A stretch of 64,000 nucleotides of DNA, from assembly GCA_958510825.1 (NCBI GenBank), contig OY294050.1, positions 4,627,340 through 4,691,339 on the forward strand, given 5' to 3'. The notes beneath the pieces were generated by a model. The model did no database searches, had not been told where the DNA came from, and saw only the letters and a program-made list of their open reading frames with translations. Below, in pieces: positions 48,101-60,100 of this stretch; the first letter of the stretch is position 1, and each line of letters begins with the position of its first letter. Source of the stretch: Brachypterus glaber (lineage: Eukaryota > Arthropoda > Insecta > Coleoptera > Kateretidae). The position numbers and the translations under genes are program-made.

Positions 48101-51100
48101 ATATAATTGTGAAATTTTTTTGGTTTATTTATATTTAAATTATATGTGAAATCTTCTTAATAGAACAGTATATAGCAAAAATTTAAATTTAAAAAACTAT
48201 ATTTCTTCCAACGTTTCGAGTATTATTGTGTACTCTTCTTCAGGGAGATTAAAAATTACAAAATTATAAATTAAAAATTATAGACATTTGATAAAATATT
48301 ATGACAATATTATATTTAAAGAATACAATTTTTTTTTTTATAGTTTTTTGCCATAAATTTTTTTTGAAAAAAAAAACATCATAAAACGGTGGTCGTCGCC
48401 ATGTTTCCGCCCGTTTGGATCGATAAAAAAAAATTAAAAATGTGATATATTCATATTATTCTTTTTTCTTTATATTTAAAAAAAAAATTAAAAACTAAAT
48501 ATTTTTAAAATTTGAAGGTAGAAAGACCCCTTAATCTCTTATTATGCTATTCAATATAATTCCTTCTTACTCAAAAATAGTAATTATATACCAAGGTAGA
48601 GAAGACACTTTTTATAGCCGAGCCTATTATATTCTGAGATGCGTAGCATCGAGGGATATAAGAGTACGAGGCTAAATAGTCTTCTCTACCATGGTTTATA
48701 TATTATTTTGTTCACTAGTAGCACATTTATTCTTATTATTGGATATGAATTTGCTGCCACCTCTTCAATTTTTTTTCAATTACCAAGTTAAATATAAATT
48801 AATCTTTTTCCTTTTTTATGTTTAACTACCTTTTTTGCAGTTTAAAGATAATTCCTTTAGTCTGTTTGAAATATAGTTTGGATTAGTTTATGATTCAATT
48901 TTAAATTTTAGATTTCATTAATTTATTTTATTTTAACTTATTGTAGTTTTATTGTTGTTTAAATTTTTAAGATTTTATAAAAATAATCTAGTTAAGGTCA
49001 GTATGACATTTCTAATAATGTGTACTCAAGTTAATTTGTTTATATATTTAAAAAATAAGTTTTTCTAAAAGGAATTGTCCCATTTTTAACCTAATTTTCA
49101 TTATTTGTAGCTTGTAGCTTTATGTTAGAAAAGTCGAAACAATTGTCTCTGTAATGTTTGTTTAATAGACAATAAATTTATTTTTTGGAGAGATAAAAAT
49201 TTTTCTATGGTTTTGTTTATAAAATTAACTCTTACTAGGAAAGAATAAATTATTATTGCTCTAGATGCAGAGATTTAATTTTTCGGATTCAATACATGAC
49301 AAATAATGGTACGTTCTACGTGAAAAAAACATTATTTTCGCTTTTTTTTTTGAAAAATGTTTTTTTTTTCGATTGTTAATAACCCCTCTAAAAAGCAAAG
49401 GAAGTGAACATTAATTGAATCGAACAAAGCCCCCAAGCCTGTAATAAATAGCCTGTTTGTATATTTGTATGGGGCTCTTCTTATTAGCATTTAGGCAAAC
49501 AGCATTGTCGGACCAAGACGGACGAGAAATAAGAGCAAAAAAATCTACTGCCAGTGGAAATTTGCGTTGCTTAGCGATACCTGAGATACTACAGTGGAAA
49601 CTCCATAACTTGAAACTTAAGGCACCGCGAAATTAGTTCGAGTTAGAGAGATTTCAAGTTAAAGAAAAATCATCCTACAAAGCTTTGGGGATTCCCTTAG
49701 AAAATATACAGTAAAAGACGAACGCCGCAACGAAATTTGACATTTCTGAGCGACCATTAGATCATATATCCCCTCCTAGATTCGCCTTGAGTCCACGTCA
49801 AACCGAAATGTTTTCATTGCTATATCCAGGTAGATTTCACCTTCCCGCTTCTGGTCACCACCCACGGCTATAGTGGTTTGTTAACAAATATGTTATACTT
49901 CACCACCTCGCAACCTCATCGCTATAGTGGTTTGTTTACAATTGGCTTTATATATGTTCTACATAAAACAAATCAACATTAATGCCATATCTATGTATAT
50001 ATAATCTAATGAGCGACCGCGCGCGAAGATAGGCCCAGTGTCGTCTCGATTTTTCAAAGTGCATAATATTGTGACGAAAAACTTTATTTTATGCTGCCCG
50101 AAAACTCGAGTTATGGAGAATACTGTGTTACTGTGGTTTCTAGATTTTCGAGTTATAGAAAATTCGAGTTAGAGAGGTGGAAATACATTGTTACAATAGA
50201 AAATGTGCGGGAAACATCAGTAAACTTCAACGAACTAATAACTCTTCTCTCTAGAATAGGCATTTCATTTGTAAAAACTGAAAAAAACGTAGCCTACATA
50301 TACATTTTTCTGTCTTACTCGCACAGCTTTGTTCTAACAGAGACAACAATAACAGTTACTGGTGATTGTTATTGTTCAGGCCTGAATATAACTACTATTT
50401 GTTTACAAACAAACCGAGATGTTGGCGATACTTTATATTAACGGTATGCGTATTCTAGATAGAAGAGTTGTTAGTTCGTTGGTAAACTTCGACTTAGGAA
50501 CATTTTGAGTTATGGAGGTTCGAGTTATGAAGTTTCCACTGTAATTTAAAAATTATACTGCAACTATTTTGGTAAGCAATACGAAAAGGCTTAAAGAATC
50601 ATTGTCAATAATGAAAACTTGTCTGGTATAATGTGGGGTATTTCCACGCGCGATACTAAGATCAACCAACTCGGCAGAAGAGAGTCTAGTGAATGAAGAC
50701 GAAACAAAAAGTTAATCGTCGAGAAATGGTCAAGACAAAATCAGCCCATTTCTCGTTACGAAAATCGAGACTCTATAATCGAGACGAAAACTTCTGTTTA
50801 TCGAATTTCGTAAAACCCTACTATAGGTACTCTTCTAGCCGAAGGGCAGCGCGGAGTTTACTACAAAACGAAGAAAAAGAGGAGGAGAATGAGGAGGACG
50901 GGTGAAGGGGGCAATTATTTTGAAGGGCTGTGTGTCTCAGAATATGTCTGGACATTTCGGTAGTACGAATCGGTGAAATGTAGCCATTGTATTCTGGGGT
51001 ACTCGCTCGTCGGCCACCTTTCTTCTCCAGCCGCCCATTATAAATAAACCAACAACATATCTGATGCTTCGTATTGCCTTATATACTCCTTTTCTATGCA

Positions 51101-54100
51101 CTTTTTGCATAAAAATGACAAATTTCACATGATTTAAAGAGTAAAAAAGTGTAATATATCCAACGAACTAATATCTCTTCTTTCTAGAATAGGCATACCG
51201 TTAAAATAAAGTATCGCCAACATCTCGGTTTGTTTGTAAACAAATAGTAGGTATATTCAGGCCTGAACAATAACAATTAACAGTAACTGGTATTGTTGTC
51301 TCTGTTAGAACAAAGATGTGCGAGTAAGACAGACGAATGTTTATGTTGGCTACGTTTTTGTCAGTTTTTACGAATGAAATGCCTATTCTAGAGAGAAGAG
51401 TTATTAGTTCGTTGAATATATCATACGCGAGCAAAATAATATCATACATCTGTAGACAAGCAAAGCTATCACGATTGCTTATTTTAAAATATTTACCATT
51501 TTATTAGATATTTACATTTTTATATATTATACATCAAAATGTATAATATATAATATGGATATATATGTTTTCCATTTTTCCACATTTTTATTAGTTATGA
51601 TCAACAACAATTTAAATGAACAAAACCTAAAAACCTAAAAACTAAGTTTGTCTGTCAAAGTCTAATCGAAGAAAACAAACGAAGGAGACCAAGGTAAACT
51701 TGAATAGATTTATCAAGGTTAACGCATACAAGTTTAGCAAAACTGCAGCTAATTTATTCCTCTGTGAAGTACTGGTGTTTTTTAAATAGTTACTTAATTT
51801 TAATTAACCTAATGGTTTCAAATAATGATAATTTTATTTATCTTTATTTACAGAAAACAATATTTATTTTAAATAATTTTATTTTTGTTGGAATCTTAAA
51901 AGAAATAGTGTACATAACTTGTTGGAAAGTATCTTTCTTGCAGTCACCTCGCAATATACTATTAAAAAAATGGCAAAGGCGCACTTACTATTGGAATGTG
52001 CGCAGGCATAAATTTTTCCTGGTAAAAAACAGGCTTGACGTTGAAAATTTGAAAATTTTTATTCTCACTTTTTGGGAAACAGTTGTTTGGTTTTTCTCTG
52101 TATCCGGCTCGAAGGCTCATTAAATGTAAGTAGATTTGAAATAAAATTTAAGATAATGTGAGTTTGGCATTGTTAAGGATTGATTAGCTTAGCTTCTTAA
52201 TATATTTACCCTTATATTTAGTTTTTTAAAAGGATTTGGTCTCAGACAGACCAACGGAGAGTGTAATAAACCAGGAGGACCAAAATCCGAAATACAACTG
52301 GTCGGATCGAAACAGAGTCGGACTGGCTTTGCATTTTACAAATGGCCACATCTCGAAACTTTTCGAAAAATTCTATAACCCAGTCTCATAAAGAATCACA
52401 AACAACGTATTTTAGGAAAAAATTGTTCATAACATTTTTTGAGCAATTAAAAAAAACTTTCGTATAAGTTCTAAACTAATAAAATACAATAATAATTAAC
52501 TTAATTATAACCAAAAAACGTTAAAAATAGGAGTTTTACCCCATTCTTACCACTTATCCCCAATCGTTTACCCCCAAAATCCAATCAGCTCTTCGAAATA
52601 TGATAAGAAACAATATGCAAAAAACTGCTTGTCGATAGCTTTTTTAGAAATGGAGTTATCGAGTTTACACCCAGACAGACAGACGGACGCAAAAATTTGT
52701 TTCACTGATTTCGACTCAGAAAGGTCTAAAACGTCGAGAAATATGAAAAAAAAACATGGTAATAGATTTTGACTTTTCAGCGAAAAGTCCGAATGGTTTA
52801 TTTGACAGAAATAAAATTTATTTGTCACAGCTAAATGATTTAATTAGCCATATCCAACCAAATATTTAGTTGAGACAAATACACTGTTTTATCAGTGTAA
52901 GTGCCGATGTAAAAATGCTTAGTTTTGGACATTTACCCAGTAAAATTGATAGTCAGTCCGTCTCTGACCGTATACATTTATACATTATTTTTGTCTTTAG
53001 CCTTAATAATGCGAAATGCTGGCACATTAAAACGACGACAACGTTTCATGAAATCTTTTTCGGAAAACAACATGCTGGCTCTTTTAATTGATACCACCAG
53101 ATAAGAAGACAACGTTCGTTCTTCTTGCTATAAACAGTTTGGTATTATTCGACGTTACGTATAACGATGGACGGAAGATTAATCTCCCTAAATTGTACCG
53201 AGAGACTTCCTAAAATTATAACCAGTATTCGGCGTAAACTCAGTTATGACTCATCAACAGTAGTCGGCGAATTTCCAGTACTCGCATAGGCGCCGCGTCG
53301 ACTCTAGCGTTGATGCGAGGTTTTAAATATTTTCATTTTTATATCTTTTTATCTGGATTTTTTTAATGATTTCATTTAAACGAGTAAGGTGGAAAAAAAA
53401 GTTATTGACGAATAAAAATTAAAAACTTTCGTATTCTTAAAAGATAAAAATCGAATGTTGTTTTTTTCTTTGAAAAACACCGATATATATACGTATGTAT
53501 AGTTAATATGTATAGTTAATATTGTTGTGTGTGACAAATTAGTCGTCAAATGTTTCGATTTATAAAAATGTCCCTCATAATTCGGCAAAATTATTCCGTA
53601 AGCCTGTGTTTCTGTGTTTATTTTCAACGTTGATGAGTCATAACTGAGTTTACGCCGAATACTGCTAATTTGTTACCCACAACAATATTAACTATACATA
53701 TTAATTATACATATGTTTATATATATCGGTGTTTTTCAAAGAAAAAAACGACATTCGATTTTTATCTTTTAAGAATACGAAAGTTTTTAATTTTTATTTG
53801 TCGATAACCTTTTTTCCCACCTTAAGGCATATCCAGAAGCCTGCATTGGCAATTTTTAATCTCTCTGTCACTCTGTTTTACTTTATTCATTACTGGTAAT
53901 ACAAAAATACATAAAATTATAGGTAATATTACAATTTCTACAGTTTTCATCCTTTTTTTTTAAAACTCCTGTTTTTTTTTTCTGCAATAATTTACCCTAA
54001 AAATGGCCTTAAAGATGTTATAATTTTAGTTAAAATTTTATTTTCTATTTTGCGACTCTTCTAAGCCCATAAGAGGTCTCTACTTTTTTTTCTGTTGGGT

Positions 54101-57100
54101 TGGCAACAGACAAAAGCCTACCTCTTGACGTTTTGCGTGCAAATGTCAATGTCGATTTAAAAATTTAATTTTTTACAAAATTTTGTGTTTGGGTTATTTT
54201 TTACCGTGTTAAAATTGTTGACTGGTTAATTGCAGTGAAAAAAAAAGAGATGACTGTAAAATATATCAAAATATCATTTGTTCTTAGAATTTTAAACAGT
54301 GTAAACTGTAATGCCAACCCAAAACAAAAATCCCTAAATCAGTCATCAATTTAAATGTAAGTTTTTAAAATTTTAGAGCAAAATAGAAAAAATTGTATAA
54401 AGCACTCGTTTCATAACACGTTTTTAGAGCACTAGTACATTAGAAAACTCGCCGCAAGCGGCTCGTGCGCTAAAAACGTATGTTATGAAACTAGTACTTT
54501 AATATACTATATAATGTGTTATTTTTTTTTTAATTTTGTTTATTGTTATTGAAAGTCAGTCATTCATCGATCGCTCTGTATATAATCTCATGAGAAAATC
54601 GAAACCTATTTTTTTATTAATAATTTAATATTAATTAGGCAAGTTGATTAAAAATATTGAGAATGTGTTTTACTATTACTTGAATACTTTCAAAATGTAT
54701 GAAATTATGGACAGTGGCGGATTTTACCGGGAGAATAGCCGTTTCTCCGAAACCATGCTTCTTTAGACACATGTTTATATTAAATTTTTTACTTAAACCG
54801 TTTTATTAAATTTTTTCAAATTTTTAATAAAACGGTTTATGCATTTTTAGACACATTTATTACATATTTCGTGTTTAATTTATTTTTCTATTTTACGACT
54901 TTTATAAGCTTATAATCACACGCATTTTTCGTGTTCTTATAGGCCCATAAGAGGTCTCTACTTTTTTTTCTGTTGGGTTGGCAACATACAAAAGCCTATC
55001 TCTTGACGTTTTGAGTGCAAATGTCAATGTCGATTTAAAGTTGAATTTTTTACAAAGTTTTGTGTTTGGGTTATTTTTTACCGTGTTAAAATTGTTGACT
55101 GGTTAATTGCAGTGAAAAAAAAAGAGATGACTGTAAAATATATAGAATTTTAAATACAGTGTAAACTGTAATGCCAACCCAAAACAAAAATCCCTAAATC
55201 AGTCATCAATTTAAATGTAAGTTTTTAAAATTTTAGAGCAAAATAGAAAAAATTGTATAAAGCACTCGTTTCATAACACGTTTTTAGAGCACTAGTACTT
55301 TAGAAAACTCGCCGCAAGCGGCTCGTGCGCTAAAAACGTATGTTATGAAACTAGTACTTTAATATACTATTAAAAAAAATAAAATTCTTAGTTATAAAAA
55401 TCAATATTATGAATTAAATTCATCGTCCTCGGAATTACGCATTTTAAAGTAACACTGACAGTGTAACACTGTTACCTGCTCAAATCAATTAAGAATGGCT
55501 GCGGCTAACAATGCGCTCGGGTCACGAAACCCCAGAGATGATAATCATAATTTCCTTACGTTCTCTATAGCATATTATAAAGGACAAGTTCAAGATGAAA
55601 TTAACAGGAAATAAGTGGAACAGGTTCAGTACATTAACATTTTTCTTTAACTGTACGAAAATAATTTCTTTTGTAAGATAATAAGACGACGCGCTAGAAT
55701 TTCCCTTATTTCTCCATTGTTCGCGGCTCAATTTAATCAAAATTTCAAGATCTACAAGTCTGCTCATAACCACTTTTATAATCAATTGAATAATTTGGCT
55801 GAAAAATCGAAAAAACTAATTTCATCTCCAGCATGGCTATTTTTGAATATAACTCGATTGTTATTAATATATGTCCCCAGCAAAAATTGTTGGAAATTTC
55901 CTCCTTAACAAAATTAGTTATATGCATTTTTATCGTAAGATGCATATTTAGCGAGATAACCGCACTCACCCCTAAAATTCAAGATAGCGGACACCTCTTA
56001 CGCAAACCACCCGGTAAAAAACTAACAGCAGTGTTCTGTTACCATCCACTATTCCCCCTTAAAATATTATTGTGCATTTATTGCAATTTGCATTTATCAT
56101 TTGACTGGACTAGTAGTAATACCGCCTATGCTCTACGTAATTCAAAAAAGTCTAAAGTCACGAGAAAGGCGCGTTGCTAAATTAGTTTTCTTTTTTATCG
56201 ACTGCGCCAAAAGATCCGACCAATTGAGCATTTTCACATTTTCATTCCACTGCCAAAATATTTGACAATTAACCTTACTTTTTGCGAATTGTCTGTAAGA
56301 AATACTTTATTCTCACATTTTAGGTAATTTTAATGCGGTAACGGCAACAGCGCAAAAAAAGCCTTTTTTAAATCAGACCGTTCTATTTTCCAGTGTCAGT
56401 ACTTGTTGTAGAATTAATTTGGTTCCAATAGAACAAAACGGCACGAAATAAAGATGTATAGAATAATTAATCAAAAACGACTGATTGGTCAACCGGTATG
56501 TAAAGCAAATCATAACAATTTCACCTTGGTCCGATCAAAGATGTTGGTAATAAAGATAACAGATTGTTAAAAAATAAGATAAGACTGTTAAATTTCAAAT
56601 TAGAAAACCGGTACTATTTCGATGTATGTTTGATATTATGGACAGAATTAATTTAACTCCTCCTAATTATGTGACGACAGAATCGGCCATTGATGGTTCA
56701 GCCTGTCAATAACAAATACCGTGAAATGGGGCAAATACACGGAAAGAAATTAGTGGTCTCTGCGCTGAAGTTTTATAGAATTGTTGAAAATTTCAGGGAC
56801 TATTCTATATTACAAAGTAACCTTGATGCTCTCTCTTTGTGGTGTCAAAGAAATTTTTTATTTTTAAATGGTAAAAAATAGAAATGTATTACCTTCAGTC
56901 GTAGTAGTTACTGTAGATTTTTCTTTTTACTTAAACAATGTTCTTCTTAAAAGGGTTGAAAATATTAGAGACCTAGGTATTACATTTGATTCGATTCCAA
57001 ACTATCTTTTAATATTCATATAGATAATATTGTTAAACAAGCATCTAAGATGCTAGGCTTTATTTTTCGTAATACCAGAGACTTCAGAAATCCCCACGTT

Positions 57101-60100
57101 ATGAAAATATAATATTTTTCTCTTTGTAGGTCAGTGTTGGAAACAAACTCAGGTGTGTGGTTATTACACCACTCAAATTAGTAGTATTGGAAGTGTACAA
57201 TAGTTATTTATGGTACTAGTGGGTAAAGTAAGATATTGCCCATGAGAAAATTAACCTGGCGTCAACCAAGCAGGTTAATTTTGAAGAGGGCAATATCGGT
57301 TTACCCATGAGTGCCATACAAGGTTTTATCCAATAAATAGCTTAGGAATTCATATTTTTATTAAAAATTTTAATGACATTTACAAGAAAATAATTTGACA
57401 AGTGACAGTTGAGTGGGTAAAATAAATAACGCGGGGGTTATTATTGAGTTTGTCTATTTAAAATAAAGCTGGTAATTGTCTTATTATCTGAATGTATTGG
57501 ATAAAATAAATTTTTAATTTACATGTCTCATAAGTTTAATATACCACGTAATGAATATCATGTCTCTCCTGTTAGGGAACATTTAGGGATACAAACACTA
57601 AATAATCGTAGAATATTTAACGATGTCTTAATTTTATTTAAAGTCTTGAATGACTATCTTAACTGCCCGCAATTATTATCCCTTATTAACTTTCATGTGC
57701 CACAGTCCCAAACTAGATCTCGAATACTTTTTAGCTCTACAAGGCTTTTAAACAATTATAATGTTAATACTCCAATGGAGACTTCTCCCGTTAGATTAGA
57801 CAGGGACAAAAGTTCTAACCAAAAAGGATAGAAGACATACATACACTCCCACTTCCACCCAACCAATCAAATTCTGTATTTGTTCTTTGTTGAACAAATA
57901 CAATATTTACTTGGCCGGGCGAAAAGTGTAACTATATTATTCTTATAAAAGAAATTACTGGCGCCATCTAAATTTTAGTAGAATTATCTTATTCTACAGA
58001 TTCACATTAGCTATGTTCGTTCGTGCCGTTCAGTGCTACACAAAAGTCCAAACCAAATAAATATTGTATTTGTTGTATGAAAAACAAATACAGTATTTAT
58101 TTGGTTGGCTGGAAAGTGTAGCACAAATGAGATAGAGATAGGGAAGACGTCTTTTGTTTCACAATTCTAGTTGTAGAGAGCTCCATTAATCGTATGCTAA
58201 CTTATGGTAATCGGTACAATATATTTAACGACATTGATTTTTTTAATAGTTCCTCAAATAGCTTTAAACATACTTTAAGACAACATATATTTGTTTAATA
58301 TTACTATATTCATCGGTTTACTTTAAGATATTATTCTGATATTATATAAACTGTTTTCTAGTTTCTAACTTTGTAATTTATATGTAAATTGGGCTTACCC
58401 GTAAAATAATTAAATAAAAAAACAAATAGTTACTGTAAGTTAAAATCAATCAGTGTTAAAAAATAGCTGCTAAGCAGATAATTGTAATCTAGTATTCAGT
58501 TGTAAAATATTTCACGCCTATGACTCTGGATTCCGCAGAGAAGTCATTCGAACAAATTTAATTACATTGTTTGTATTTTTTTCCAAAGCCATCATGATAA
58601 TAGTTAATAATAAACAAATTGTAATCTCATGGTGCACGGTAAAAAATGAAATTTATTAACGGTAAGCAATGTGCAAAAAAGTACAATCTCATCATAGCGC
58701 AGTGCAACAGTCTTTTGCTTTTAGTATTAACACGTTACACTGAGAATTTCTTACTGTAATAGATAATAAACGATTTTTTATCTATGGCACAAGCACGAGA
58801 GACCAAATTTTCACTGTAAAAGAGGCACTGACTACCTGCTATGAATACAGCATTCCAGCAGCGATATTGTTTATAGATTTTCATAAAGCGTATGACTCGA
58901 TTAAACGACAGGATTTATTAAAAGTGTTAAAGCATTTTAAAACCCCGAAGAAACTAAGAAATTTAACAAAAATGACGCTGGAAAGAACAATTTGTAATGT
59001 AAGGGTAAAAGGAGAGATGTCGGAAGACTTTGAAATTCGGATTGGGCTAAAACAAGGAGACCCCCTCTCAACATTAATATTTAATGCAATTTTAGAAATA
59101 TTAATAAGAAAGATTCAGTTAAACAGAGAAGGACATATATTTTTAAAAGTCACCAAGTAATAGCGTACGTAGACGATGTGGCCATAATTGCCAGGAGTAT
59201 TAGAGAGCTAAGAGAAGTAGTGTTAAGTTTTTTAAGAGCAGCAAAAGAGATGGGACTAGTTATAAATAAAAAGAAAAGTCAATTTATGAGGATAAGGGCA
59301 CCATAAACTGGAAGTACATTGAAGTTGGAATTAGAGCATGAAAGTATAGAGCTACAGGAAGTAAAAGAGTATGTATACCTAGGAAGTATTATAACAAACA
59401 AATGTGAGGAGGTACAGAAAGTAGAATGGAGAATAAACAAAGGTAACAAGTGCGCTGGAGCCTTAAACCACCTACTTAGATCCAAACAGCTATCAAGGAA
59501 AGCCAAATTTAGACTATATCGAACAGTGCTTAGACCTACAGTTTTGTATGGTAGCGAAACCTGGATCTTAAATATAAAATCAGAGGAATGTATTCTGAGA
59601 TGGGAAAGAAAAATACTTAGAAGGATACTAGGGGGGAAACAACTGGAAAACGGATATGTCAGGAGAACTTATAAAGAAATTTACGAGATGTATAAGGAGA
59701 AAAATATAGCAGATGTGGTAAGAGCAGGAAGATTGAGGTGGCTAGGACATTTAGAAAGAATGCCAGATAATAGAGTTGCTAAGCAAATGCCGTGGAGAGA
59801 GCCGGAAGCAAGAAAGAAAAGAGGAAGGCCGCGAAAAAGATGGAGAGAAGTGGTGCTGGAGGACTTACGAAAGAAAAATATAACGAACTGGAAGAGTAAA
59901 ACCAAAGATAGAAAAGTTTGGAACAAGATTACAAAGCTATGGGCCTAAACGGCCTGTGTAAAGCTATATATATATATACAAGCACTTTAGTTATTAAAAA
60001 GTTGCATAAGTAAAACATAACGTCAATAAAGTTGCTTGGGGTTCCATATATAAAAAATCCGTCTCCAATGAGCGAGAGTACTTTCTCATAAAAAATTAAA

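Larger units (their letters stand above)
56740..58297 (+). pseudogene. Degraded non-LTR retrotransposon (Jockey/CR1-type RT C-terminus), twice interrupted
   Basis: Pieces of the post-catalytic part of a reverse transcriptase: FRDYSILQSNLDALSLWCQR with FLNGKK (about 56790-56880), RVENIRDLGITFDS (about 56960-57000), FRNTRDFRNPHVMKI with SVLETNSGVW (57070-57165), the frame 57523-57774 with LFKVLNDYLNCPQLLSL, and RMLTYGNRYNIFNDIDFFNS to a stop at 58297. Broken by stops and frameshifts and by insertions at 57201-57506 and 57775-58186. The catalytic palm is absent. Confidence 0.8.

Noticed and set aside
51764..52123. 119-codon plus-strand frame
   Set aside because: AT-rich, no recognisable domain, no convincing start or splice sites, and inside a ds intron.
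56108..56180. Short frame around 55833-56180 as a gene
   Set aside because: It is part of the single-arm copy of the foldback repeat at 11044-11935, where the inverse arm gives a similar frame (11070-11273).
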